Positions 1-6,803 of a DNA stretch of 8,570 nt are shown piece after piece; the first letter of the stretch is position 1, and the number at the start of each line of letters is the position of its first letter. The notes under the pieces were generated by a model. It was not told where the DNA came from. It was given only the letters and a program-made list of their open reading frames with translations, and did no database searches. The translations under genes were made by a program, and so were the position numbers. Source of the DNA: an archaeon. Lineage in GTDB: Archaea; Nanobdellota; Nanobdellia; Woesearchaeales; JAGVOV01. Where the stretch lies: the NCBI GenBank assembly GCA_020052545.1, contig JAGVOV010000048.1, positions 1 through 8,570 of the forward strand. The letters run 5' to 3'.

Positions 1-1174
1 CATAAGTGAGCTGAGAGAACATTGTTCTCCTGGATTTTATGTGCACCACTTTGATGCCAGACAGATTCTTTGTTATCCAGGATTTGGGCTCCTGACCATA
101 AGTGCCGAATATTGTGACATCGACGCCAAGAGAAGAAAGGGGACGTCCCGCATAATAAGTCGTGTTGCCTATGTTCTGCACGACTTTGCCCAGAACTTTT
201 ATCTCATCCCTGCATATCGGCCCCACAATCGTGACTTTCATTTTACCGCCAAAGAAAAGCCTGTTGAATTCTATCTCCGTCATGCTGAAATCCTTGTAGC
301 GGCTATAGAATTCACCGACCATAAAGTCGAGGTATTTTCTCTTTATGGTTCCGGTGGCGTGCTTGTAATAATCTACCAGTATGTGGCTGAGAAAAGCGAA
401 CTTGACGACATTGTAGAGCTGCTTTTTCTCTTCTTCATTTAGTTTCCTGTTTTCTGCATAGCCATCGAATACTGCCTTTGCCTTTGCAACATCAAATTTT
501 CCTCCACTGCCGCCGAACCAGACCATGGATTTTGCGATATCAAGTATGATGGGGCCTATGTAAGAATTGTCAAAATCAACGACGCCTGACAATTTTTCTT
601 TTTCCCACAATGTATTCTCTGGCTTTATGTCAACATGTATCGGGCCCTGTGGCAAAGATTCTGGCAATCGATATCTTTTTATCTCCTCAACTATGGTTTG
701 AAGCAGTTTTAGATATGGCGATTTTTTCTTTTTGCATACAGAAACATATTTCTCTATCTTTGAATCCGGCAAATCATACATCTTGTATGGCTTGTTGAAC
801 CTGAAATTGCCGGTCTTTTTCTGGAAAGCTGCTATGAAACTACCAATCTGGAAAAGCTCTTTGGCTGTGAAATTATTTTTTATTTTTCCGTCAAGAAATC
901 TGTATGCGAGAATGAAATTGTTTTTTTGTTTTATGAAATATCCACCTTTTCCTTTGACTAGTATTGGGGTTTTAATCCCATTAGCAAGAATTAACAACTT
1001 AACCTGATAATTTATGTCCTTGACAGATTCAAGGCTTGAGAATCTCAAAACGAATTTTCCTATGCCTGTCTCGACAAGGTAATTGCCGCTCTTATGCGCG
1101 CTCCCGCTGAGGATTCTTTGTCGATTTATATTCCCAAGATTGAAATAATCACAAATTCCCTGTAATTCTTTCAT
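1..1174 (-). CDS. Two-domain kinase: APH/homoserine kinase-like domain fused to a PfkB-like domain (partial)
   Basis: The frame is open without a stop from ATG 1174 to base 2 (391 codons) and leaves the window, so the C-terminus is missing. Residues 1 to about 295 look like an APH/choline kinase-fold phosphotransferase close to type II homoserine kinase. There is an N-lobe strand pattern around YLVETGIGKFVLRF (32-45), a catalytic loop HVDIKPEN (H180, D182, N187) and a metal-binding DFD (D200, D202). From Met312 a new domain begins with VTIVGPICRDEI, followed by YYAGRPLSSLGVDVTIFG, as at the start of PfkB/ribokinase-family sugar or nucleoside kinases. Met312 (base 241) lies in the same frame with no stop between, so a fusion is the simplest reading; internal initiation at 241 cannot be excluded. 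The ATG overlaps the asnS stop by ATGA, so the two are probably cotranscribed. The substrate of neither domain can be read from the sequence. Confidence 0.8.
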   Translation of the reverse strand, partial: MKELQGICDYFNLGNINRQRILSGSAHKSGNYLVETGIGKFVLRFSSLESVKDINYQVKLLILANGIKTPILVKGKGGYFIKQKNNFILAYRFLDGKIKNNFTAKELFQIGSFIAAFQKKTGNFRFNKPYKMYDLPDSKIEKYVSVCKKKKSPYLKLLQTIVEEIKRYRLPESLPQGPIHVDIKPENTLWEKEKLSGVVDFDNSYIGPIILDIAKSMVWFGGSGGKFDVAKAKAVFDGYAENRKLNEEEKKQLYNVVKFAFLSHILVDYYKHATGTIKRKYLDFMVGEFYSRYKDFSMTEIEFNRLFFGGKMKVTIVGPICRDEIKVLGKVVQNIGNTTYYAGRPLSSLGVDVTIFGTYGQEPKSWITKNLSGIKVVHIKSRRTMFSQLTY

Positions 1175-2466
1175 GGCCTGAATCTCAGCATGGTCCTGGG
1201 GAATGGGATCGCATCCTTGATGTTGTCAAGATGGCAAATCCAGGCCACAACACGCTCGATGCCCATCCCATATCCTGCATGCGGGACTTTACCATATATT
1301 CTCGTGTCAAAATACCATTGGTAATTATCCGATTTTTCTCCATCTCTTTCTAAGAATTTTTTCATGGCTTCTACATCTAGATCCCGCTGGCTGCCGCCGA
1401 CAATCTCGCCGTAGCCTTCAGGCGCAAGCACATCGACACATAAAGCTGTCTTAGGGTCTTTCGGATCAGCAGGCTTGTAGAAGGCCATTATCTCTTTTGG
1501 ATAATTTGTCACGATGACCGGCCTGTCAAAATGATTCATCAGGGCATCTTCCTCAATTGTCCTGAGATCCTTGCCCCATTCGATCTCCATCCCCTCTTTC
1601 TCTTTCAATATCTTCAGAGCTTCAGTGTAAGTTATCTTTGGGAACGGCGCTGTTATCTTCTTCAGCTTCTCGATGTCCTGGCCGACAATCTTCAATTCCT
1701 CAGGATTCTTTTCGACAACTTCTTTGACTATGAAAGCGATGCATCCCTCGATGCTGTCGATCAGTTCAGGCAGCCCTATCCATGCCTGCTCCATCTCTGC
1801 CATCCAGAATTCGGATAAATGACGCGAAGTCTTGCTCTTCTCTGCCCTGAAGCATGGAGAGATGCAGAATAATCTTTCCAAGCCAGAGACTGCAGCTTCA
1901 GCATAAAACTGCCAGCTCTGTGTGAGGAAAATCTTGTCATTGTAATATTTGACCTCAAACAATGTGGAACCACCTTCGCTCTGGTTCGGCTGCAATATCG
2001 GAGGAGAAAACTCAAAGAAGCTATTTTGAAGGTAGAAATTCCTGAAGGCCTGCATGACTGTGTTCCTTATCTTCAATATTGCTTGCATCTTCCTGCTTCT
2101 TATCCAAAGATGCCTCATATCAAGCAGGAATTCCGGGCTCTGGTCCTTCGTTATTGGGTAAGTGTCACATTCACCCACAACATTGAAATCTTTCACAGCT
2201 ATCTCAAATCCAGATGGGGCCCTTGGTTCGGTCTTTATCGTGCCATGAACCTCAATTGAAGCCTCAATCTGTATCTTGTCCGCCACTGCAAATTTCTCCT
2301 CTCCGACAACTTTCTTCTCTATGACGCATTGTATTATATTGGTCGAATCCCTCAAGACAAGAAACTTGAGTTGGTTGCTGCCTCTCTCGCGCCACACCCA
2401 GCCATGTATTGAGACACTGCCGTTGCCCTGCTGCATCGCTTCCTTGATTGATAAGTAGTTTGCCAT
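1171..2466 (-). CDS. asnS: Asparaginyl-tRNA synthetase, archaeal type
   Basis: Class IIb synthetase that activates Asn and charges tRNA-Asn in the cytoplasm. From the chosen start MANYLSIKEAM the protein has 431 residues, close to the archaeal AsnRS length of about 430-440. An N-terminal OB-fold anticodon-binding domain (about 1-105, with SIHGWVWRERGSNQLKFLVLRD) is followed by the class II core. Visible are GGSTLFEVKYY, LTQSWQFYAEAA, motif 2 (FRAEKSKTSRHLSEFW, about 206-221) and motif 3 (GYGMGIER, about 398-405), ending in FPRTMLRFRP. These resemble archaeal AsnRS more than AspRS. An in-frame ATG at 2607 would add 47 residues, but these do not resemble the family, they run through the inverted-repeat element and the TATA box, and the TATA box at 2490-2497 places transcription start almost at 2466. 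The downstream kinase overlaps it by ATGA. Confidence 0.93.
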   Translation of the reverse strand: MANYLSIKEAMQQGNGSVSIHGWVWRERGSNQLKFLVLRDSTNIIQCVIEKKVVGEEKFAVADKIQIEASIEVHGTIKTEPRAPSGFEIAVKDFNVVGECDTYPITKDQSPEFLLDMRHLWIRSRKMQAILKIRNTVMQAFRNFYLQNSFFEFSPPILQPNQSEGGSTLFEVKYYNDKIFLTQSWQFYAEAAVSGLERLFCISPCFRAEKSKTSRHLSEFWMAEMEQAWIGLPELIDSIEGCIAFIVKEVVEKNPEELKIVGQDIEKLKKITAPFPKITYTEALKILKEKEGMEIEWGKDLRTIEEDALMNHFDRPVIVTNYPKEIMAFYKPADPKDPKTALCVDVLAPEGYGEIVGGSQRDLDVEAMKKFLERDGEKSDNYQWYFDTRIYGKVPHAGYGMGIERVVAWICHLDNIKDAIPFPRTMLRFRP

Positions 2467-2489
2467 GTCTTCAGAGAAAGGCTTTTTTC

Positions 2490-2497
2490 TTATAAAT
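2490..2497 (-). promoter_or_regulatory. TATA box of asnS (near-leaderless)
   Basis: On the minus strand this reads ATTTATAA followed by G, a good archaeal box A. Its centre is about 27 bp upstream of ATG 2466, so the transcript should begin at or within a few bases of the start codon. No Shine-Dalgarno sequence precedes the ATG, which fits a leaderless message. It also decides the start codon over the in-frame ATG at 2607. Confidence 0.65.
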
Positions 2498-2541
2498 CTT
2501 ATGGAAAAGATTGTTGTTTGATAATAAATTTTTACTTCAAA

Positions 2542-2644
2542 CCTTAGTACGTAATCTCGCAGCCGACACTGCTCGTGAGTTTTGCATAGCAAAACTTTAT
2601 GCGCCATGGCTGACCGTCAGCTTTCGCCGGTCAATGTACTAAGG
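2542..2644. ncRNA. Putative structured RNA or inverted-repeat element between asnS and tgt
   Basis: A perfect 9-bp inverted repeat (CCTTAGTAC at 2542-2550, GTACTAAGG at 2636-2644) closes a segment containing three further hairpins. These are an 8-bp stem with a 3-nt loop (2578-2585/2589-2596), a 6-bp stem TGACCG/CGGTCA (2611-2616/2628-2633) capped by a short GC stem and a 3-nt bulge, and a weaker 4-bp GCAG/CTGC hairpin (2559-2562/2569-2572). Read on the minus strand, the second hairpin has a GAAA (GNRA) tetraloop next to a UGA bulge. On that strand the AT-rich box at 2676-2684 could serve as promoter; on the plus strand a T5 run at 2666-2670 could be a terminator. The element lies upstream of both asnS and tgt promoters, so it is unlikely to be their leader. 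I recognise no tRNA, 5S, SRP or RNase P signature. Strand and function are unknown; a mobile-element remnant is possible. Confidence 0.4.
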
Positions 2645-2675
2645 AAGGAATCAGTAAAACAAGAGTTTTTGCACA

Positions 2676-2684
2676 ATATTTATA
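2676..2684 (+). promoter_or_regulatory. TATA box of tgt, possibly bidirectional
   Basis: The AT-rich stretch AATATTTATAACC (about 2675-2687) is centred about 28 bp before the tgt ATG at 2709, predicting a leaderless or near-leaderless tgt mRNA. Read on the other strand it is GGTTATAAATATT, also an acceptable box A, which would start a transcript near 2655, just outside the inverted-repeat element at 2542-2644. Confidence 0.6.
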
Positions 2685-2708
2685 ACCATTCATCCAATTC
2701 CAGAAGCT

Positions 2709-3803
2709 ATGTTTGAGGTCATAAAACAGGACAATGGGGCGAGGCAAGGAAAGTTAAGGACTGAGCATGGCATAGCCTCTACGCCATTTTTCATGCCTGT
2801 GGCAACGAGAGCTGTCGGAAGATACATGACCTCTGATGATTTAAAATTGATGAGGCCTGAAGCTATAATAGCGAACGCATTTGTGCTCTATCTAAATCCC
2901 GGGACAGAGCTGATAAGGAAGGCGGGCGGTATACATAAGTTCATGAATTTTGACAAGGTCATCTTCAATGATTGCGGCGGATTCCAGATGCTCAAGGAAA
3001 GCTTCCTTGAGGGGACGACAAACAAGGGCATAAAGTTCAGGAGCCCATTTGACGGTGCACCCCATCTCCTGACGCCAGAGAAAGCGATGCAGGCAGAGAT
3101 GGACATCAAGGCCGATGTGGTTATGGCGCTTGATGATGTCCCCCCTTTCGGCAGCACAAAAGAGCAGATAGTAGACAGCATAAAGAGGACCCATGACTGG
3201 CATAAGAGGAGCAAAGGGGCCCATACTGACAAGAAACAATTGCTCTTTGGCATATGCCAGGGCGGAACTTATCCAGAATTGAGGAAAGAGAGCACGGAAT
3301 ATATGGTGAGCCTGGATTTTGATGGTTATAGCATTGGCGGCTTGTGCTTAGGAGAGCCGAAGCAGAAGATGCTTGAGATGGTCGGCATAGCAACGTCAAT
3401 ATTGCCGCGAGACAAGCCCCGCTATTTGATGGGTGTGGGAAGCCCTGAAGATATAGTTGAGGCTGTCGCGCACGGAGTTGATGTCTTTGATAGCATCTAT
3501 CCGACACAGAACGCAAGGCATGACACAATGTTCACATCAAAAGGGAAGATAAAGATAGACACAGCGAAATACAAGGAAGACTTCACCACATTGGATGATA
3601 ATTGCGACTGCTTTGTCTGCAGGGATTACACTAAGGCATATCTAAGATATCTTGCTAAGATTGACGATCCTATGGGAAAGAGGCTGAAAAGCTACCATAA
3701 CAGCTATTTCATGCAGCGCTTCATGGAGAACATAAGGATGCATATCAAAGAAGGCACTTTTGATGGATACAGGAAAGAGATAAGGGAGCTGTACAAGAGA
3801 TGA
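2709..3803 (+). CDS. tgt: Queuosine-type tRNA-guanine transglycosylase (no PUA domain)
   Basis: Exchanges a guanine in tRNA for a 7-deazaguanine base. At 364 residues it matches bacterial Tgt (about 370) and the catalytic eukaryotic subunit. It lacks the C-terminal domains including PUA of archaeosine TGT (TgtA, typically over 480 residues). Expected residues are present: D88 in NDCGGFQ (general base), D142 in ALDDVPPF, Q184-G-G, GGLCLGEP (210-217), nucleophile D261 in FDSIYPTQNAR, and the zinc site C299/C301/C304/H330 with the usual 2-3-26 spacing. By family knowledge such enzymes act on G34 of tRNA-Asn, Asp, His and Tyr; archaeal TgtA acts on G15. Oddities are Cys89 where Ser is usual, Val144 where bacterial enzymes usually have Cys, Leu214 in place of the usual Val, and Gln267 in place of Arg in the PTRNAR motif. 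The substrate (preQ1, queuine or another) is therefore open. It has a leaderless promoter and forms an operon with the next gene. Confidence 0.92.
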   Translation: MFEVIKQDNGARQGKLRTEHGIASTPFFMPVATRAVGRYMTSDDLKLMRPEAIIANAFVLYLNPGTELIRKAGGIHKFMNFDKVIFNDCGGFQMLKESFLEGTTNKGIKFRSPFDGAPHLLTPEKAMQAEMDIKADVVMALDDVPPFGSTKEQIVDSIKRTHDWHKRSKGAHTDKKQLLFGICQGGTYPELRKESTEYMVSLDFDGYSIGGLCLGEPKQKMLEMVGIATSILPRDKPRYLMGVGSPEDIVEAVAHGVDVFDSIYPTQNARHDTMFTSKGKIKIDTAKYKEDFTTLDDNCDCFVCRDYTKAYLRYLAKIDDPMGKRLKSYHNSYFMQRFMENIRMHIKEGTFDGYRKEIRELYKR

Positions 3804-4339
3804 GCAGATATATCGAGATGTTTAAGGATTATGTCTGGAATATTCCGGCGAATGGTTCTCTAAATGTCCTTGTTGTCGGATGCGGAAGGGCTGTTGAGGC
3901 TTACTACCTAAATGAATATTTCTCTGGGAATGCCAGGTTTCTCTGCGTAGACATCGATGACAAAGAGTTATATTATGCAAAAGAGAACCTCATTGGCATA
4001 GATGCAAGGATCAAAAAGCACAATGCAGCGAGGCTTAATGAGGTGACAGATGAATCTTTTGACCTTGTCATCAGCAGGCATCCAGATATAAGTTCTGATC
4101 CGCTTGATCTGGGAAATTGGGAAGGCATCTACAATTCAGCATCAGAAAGGATGGCACCAGGCGCCACGCTTGTTGTCACGACATACACCCCTAAAGAAAT
4201 TGAAAATGTTTTAATGGTGATGAAGAAATTGAGAAACATGAAGATTGGGCCGATAGAAAGAAATAAGCACTCTCTTGCAATAAATGCAGAATCCGGATTA
4301 GATGGATATATCCTTACTGCTTCTTCTCTTCCTTCTTGA
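3800..4339 (+). CDS. Small class I SAM-dependent methyltransferase-like protein
   Basis: A 179-residue protein with a compact Rossmann-like SAM fold. Motif I is seen at VLVVGCGRAVEAYYL (about 24-38), an acidic post-I strand at CVDIDDKELYYAKENL (about 50-65, ending strand 2 with Asp), and a motif IV-like strand at FDLVISRHPDI (about 87-97). A late strand follows (PGATLVVTTYTPKEI). RHPDI stands where many methyltransferases have a catalytic (D/N)PPY-type tetrad, so the class of substrate is unclear. The ATG overlaps the tgt stop (ATGA), so the two are cotranscribed and probably translationally coupled; a role in RNA modification is an inference from this coupling only. The last 26 bp overlap the end of aspS on the other strand. 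Confidence 0.75.
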   Translation: MSRYIEMFKDYVWNIPANGSLNVLVVGCGRAVEAYYLNEYFSGNARFLCVDIDDKELYYAKENLIGIDARIKKHNAARLNEVTDESFDLVISRHPDISSDPLDLGNWEGIYNSASERMAPGATLVVTTYTPKEIENVLMVMKKLRNMKIGPIERNKHSLAINAESGLDGYILTASSLPS

Positions 4340-6095
4340 CGATATCAAGCTTGATGTGCAATTCTTTCAGCTGCTTCTCATCAACCTCATTCGGCGCATC
4401 GTCCATTATCGAGGCAGCTGCCTTGTTCTTCGGGAATGCTATCACTTCGCGTATGCTGTCATTCCTTGTCATCATCGCGCTTATCCTGTCAATGCCGAGA
4501 GCGATGCCGCCATGTGGAGGCGCTCCATATCTGAAAGCCTCAAGCAAGAAGCCGAATTTTTTGTTTGCCTGCTCCTCTGATATGCCAAGGACATTGAACA
4601 TGCGTTTCTGAAGCTCTTGCTTGTGTATCCTTATGCTCCCCCCTCCTATCTCTGTGCCGTTCAAGACAATATCATAGGCCTTTGCCCTCGCCTTCTCAGG
4701 ATGGCTTTCCAGCAACGCAATATCTTCATCTTTTGGGCTTGTGAACGGGTGATGGACTGCGACATGGCGCTGCTCATCCTCGTCAAATTCGACAAGCGGG
4801 AAATCTATTACCCATAAGAAATCCCATTTGCTCTCATCTATAAGCTTAAGTTTTTTGCCGAGATGCAGCCTCAGCTGCCCCGCTATCGTGTCTGAATTGA
4901 AATGCTTGTGGTCTGCCACAAAAAGCAGAAGATCGTCTTTCTCAATCTTTGCTTCCTTTATCAGCTCATTCTGCACACTGTCGCTGAAGAACTTGACTAT
5001 GTTGCTTTCTAGCTTATCAGCCATCTTCATCCATGCAAGGCCTTTGGCCCCATAAGTCTTCACCACAGTTTCAAGCTCTTCTATGTCGCCTCTGCTGAAG
5101 CTTGAGCATTTTTTCGCATTTATGCAGTTGACTTTTCCGCCTTTCTCTATTATTGACTTGAAGACTGTGAAGTCGGAATGCCTGACAATCTCTGTGACAT
5201 CAATCAATTCAAGCGCGAATCTCGTGTCTGGCTTGTCGCTCCCAAACCTGGACATCGCTTCTGCATATGTCAGCCGCTTGAATGGCGTATGGACATCTTC
5301 ATCCAGGATTTCCCTCCACAACTTCTTCATCAAATCCTCGATGAGCTTGAGAATGTCTTCCTGCTCGACAAAGCTCATCTCGACATCTATCTGTGTGAAT
5401 TCTGGCTGCCTGTCTGCCCTCAAGTCTTCATCTCTGAAGCATCTCGCAACCTGCATGTATCTGTCAAAGCCTGAGACCATGAGAAGCTGCTTGAATATCT
5501 GCGGACTCTGGGGAAGGGCGAAGAAACTGCCTGGATGGACCCTGCTTGGCACAAGATAGTCGCGAGCGCCTTCTGGAGTGCTTCTTGCCAGTATTGGTGT
5601 CTCGATGTCAAGGAATCCGTGCTTGTCAAAATAGTCACGGATTAATTTTATGATCTTGTGCCTTGAGATGATATTGTTCTGCATGCTCTGTCTTCTCAGA
5701 TCTATATACCTATATTTGAGCCTGAAATCCTCGTTCACATTCACCTTGTCTGTTATCTCCAATGGAGGAGTCTCAGAGAAGTTCAATATCTCTGCCTTGT
5801 CTACCAGGACTTCTATCTCGCCAGTGTCCATCTTTGCATTTATCATGCCTTCCATCCTTGGCCTGACATAGCCTGTGACTTTCAGCACAAATTCTCTTCC
5901 TAATCTTTCGGCCAAAGAATGCGATTCCTTGTTATGCTTGGGATCAAAGACGACTTGTGTTACGCCATATCTGTCTCTTAAATCTATGAATATGATGCCG
6001 CCATGGTCGCGCCTGGAATGGACCCAGCCCGACAATGTGACATTTTCCTTGTCATGCTTCCCTCTCAATTCTCCGCAAGTGTGTGTCCTGTGCAT
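4314..6095 (-). CDS. aspS: Aspartyl-tRNA synthetase, bacterial type with GAD insertion
   Basis: Class IIb synthetase that charges tRNA-Asp. At 593 residues it matches bacterial AspRS (about 590) and is much longer than archaeal AspRS (about 430). The order is OB-fold anticodon domain (1 to about 110; GWVHSRRDHGGIIFIDLRDR), catalytic core with STPEGARDYLVPSR and QSPQ (196-199), motif 2 (RCFRDEDLRADRQPEF, 218-233), a GAD-type insertion (about 285-415), then GGGSIRIH, motif 3 (GGIALGIDR, 529-537) and the bacterial signature FPKNKAAASIMDDAPNEVDE. His31 and Gly83 match positions that in Pseudomonas aeruginosa AspRS are linked to also charging tRNA-Asn. Discriminating enzymes such as the E. coli one have Leu at the first position. 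It has its own TATA promoter. The gene was probably acquired from bacteria. The C-terminus (KKEEKKQ) overlaps the convergent methyltransferase-like gene. Confidence 0.95.
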   Translation of the reverse strand: MHRTHTCGELRGKHDKENVTLSGWVHSRRDHGGIIFIDLRDRYGVTQVVFDPKHNKESHSLAERLGREFVLKVTGYVRPRMEGMINAKMDTGEIEVLVDKAEILNFSETPPLEITDKVNVNEDFRLKYRYIDLRRQSMQNNIISRHKIIKLIRDYFDKHGFLDIETPILARSTPEGARDYLVPSRVHPGSFFALPQSPQIFKQLLMVSGFDRYMQVARCFRDEDLRADRQPEFTQIDVEMSFVEQEDILKLIEDLMKKLWREILDEDVHTPFKRLTYAEAMSRFGSDKPDTRFALELIDVTEIVRHSDFTVFKSIIEKGGKVNCINAKKCSSFSRGDIEELETVVKTYGAKGLAWMKMADKLESNIVKFFSDSVQNELIKEAKIEKDDLLLFVADHKHFNSDTIAGQLRLHLGKKLKLIDESKWDFLWVIDFPLVEFDEDEQRHVAVHHPFTSPKDEDIALLESHPEKARAKAYDIVLNGTEIGGGSIRIHKQELQKRMFNVLGISEEQANKKFGFLLEAFRYGAPPHGGIALGIDRISAMMTRNDSIREVIAFPKNKAAASIMDDAPNEVDEKQLKELHIKLDIVKKEEKKQ

Positions 6096-6117
6096 AAGAA
6101 GGAGGTTTTCTCGAGGA

Positions 6118-6125
6118 TTTATAAA
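6118..6125 (-). promoter_or_regulatory. TATA box of aspS (near-leaderless)
   Basis: The sequence TTTATAAA is preceded on the minus strand by a purine-rich GGAAAACC that could act as a BRE. It is centred about 26 bp before ATG 6095. It lies in the 37-bp gap after the upstream hydrolase gene, so aspS can be transcribed on its own. There is no GGAGG before the ATG (a CCTCC occurs instead), consistent with leaderless translation. Confidence 0.65.
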
Positions 6126-6132
6126 GGTTTTC

Positions 6133-6768
6133 CTAGTTGACTTTTTCCATTATAAGGGCTGAGCTTCCGACAAGTTTCTTGAACCTTTCGGCATCCTTCC
6201 TCGTGCCGATGATGTCGCCCCAGTGCATCGGTATCGATGTTTTTGCGCCAATTGCTTTTGCGGCCTGGGCTGCCTCATCTGCAGTCATGACATAAGTCCC
6301 AGAAACAGGAAGAAGAGCGAAATCGATGTCTTTGATGTCTTTCATCTCGGGGATGAGATCTGTGTCGCCGGTGTGGTATATCCTTTTTCCTTCTATCTCT
6401 ATTATATAGCCCACTTTCATGTCCTCTTTCGGGTGGAATACTTTGCCAGGTTCCCTGAACTTGTTTGTGTTATAGGCCGGAACAACGTGGATCCTTACAT
6501 TGCCTAAGCTTATGGTATTACCAGGCTTCGCAATCATCACATTCCCTGTGAGCCCTTTGCACTGGACGTGCGCTATTATGATCGTCTCAGGCTTCTGGAT
6601 CTTATTTATGTCCTCAAGCGAGAAATGGTCATAGTGCTCATGGGTCACCAATATTATATCAGCTTTCCTGATGGTGTCAAGCTTCCATGGATCAATATAG
6701 ATGACTTTGCTCGCATTTATCCTGAAAGAATCGTGGCCAAGCCAGTTGAGGAAGTTCGGGTTTTCCAT
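6133..6768 (-). CDS. Metallo-beta-lactamase-fold hydrolase, UPF0173-like
   Basis: A 211-residue single-domain cytoplasmic protein of the metallo-beta-lactamase superfamily, closest to the UPF0173/YtkL-like 'metal-dependent hydrolase' group. The N-terminus FLNWLGHDSFRI is typical of that group. Metal ligands visible are H43, H45, D47 and H48 in VTHEHYDHFS, D136 in HTGDTDLIP and H182 in IPMHWGD. H112 in the KVFHPKEDMKVGY segment is a candidate for the remaining His. No substrate can be inferred; family members are mostly uncharacterised. An in-frame ATG at 6789 would add seven residues (MVLLSSV), but the TATA-like box at 6797-6803 lies too close to it. The Met at 6768 fits both the promoter spacing and the family N-terminus. 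There is no signal peptide. Confidence 0.88.
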   Translation of the reverse strand: MENPNFLNWLGHDSFRINASKVIYIDPWKLDTIRKADIILVTHEHYDHFSLEDINKIQKPETIIIAHVQCKGLTGNVMIAKPGNTISLGNVRIHVVPAYNTNKFREPGKVFHPKEDMKVGYIIEIEGKRIYHTGDTDLIPEMKDIKDIDFALLPVSGTYVMTADEAAQAAKAIGAKTSIPMHWGDIIGTRKDAERFKKLVGSSALIMEKVN

Positions 6769-6796
6769 TACTGATGATAATAGGACCATAGTTTAA

Positions 6797-6803
6797 TATT
6801 TAT
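6797..6803 (-). promoter_or_regulatory. Probable TATA box of the UPF0173-like gene
   Basis: On the minus strand this reads ATAAATA, followed by TTAAAC. It overlaps the stop codon of the upstream 142-residue gene. The distance to Met 6768 is about 32 bp from the box centre, so a transcript would start close to that codon; Met 6789 would lie only about 11 bp away. Readthrough from upstream is also possible. Confidence 0.4.

Noticed and set aside
41..1007. Plus-strand reading frames of 62-133 codons opposite the fused kinase
   Set aside because: They are antisense to a stop-free frame with clear kinase motifs and have no family resemblance or start signals.
2467..2607. 47-residue N-terminal extension of AsnRS from ATG 2607
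   Set aside because: The extension is not like the AsnRS N-terminus, runs through the hairpin-rich element and the asnS TATA box, and is rich in Cys, Arg and Tyr unlike the rest of the protein.
2542..2644. tRNA or 5S rRNA gene in the asnS-tgt gap
   Set aside because: The closed, multi-hairpin shape suggested a cloverleaf, but there is no GTTCGA-type T-loop, no D-loop GG pattern and no anticodon arm of the right size on either strand. The sequence does not match 5S rRNA.
2888..3528. Minus-strand reading frames opposite tgt
   Set aside because: They are shadows of the conserved TGT frame, with composition unlike real proteins (Ser, Cys and Leu rich).
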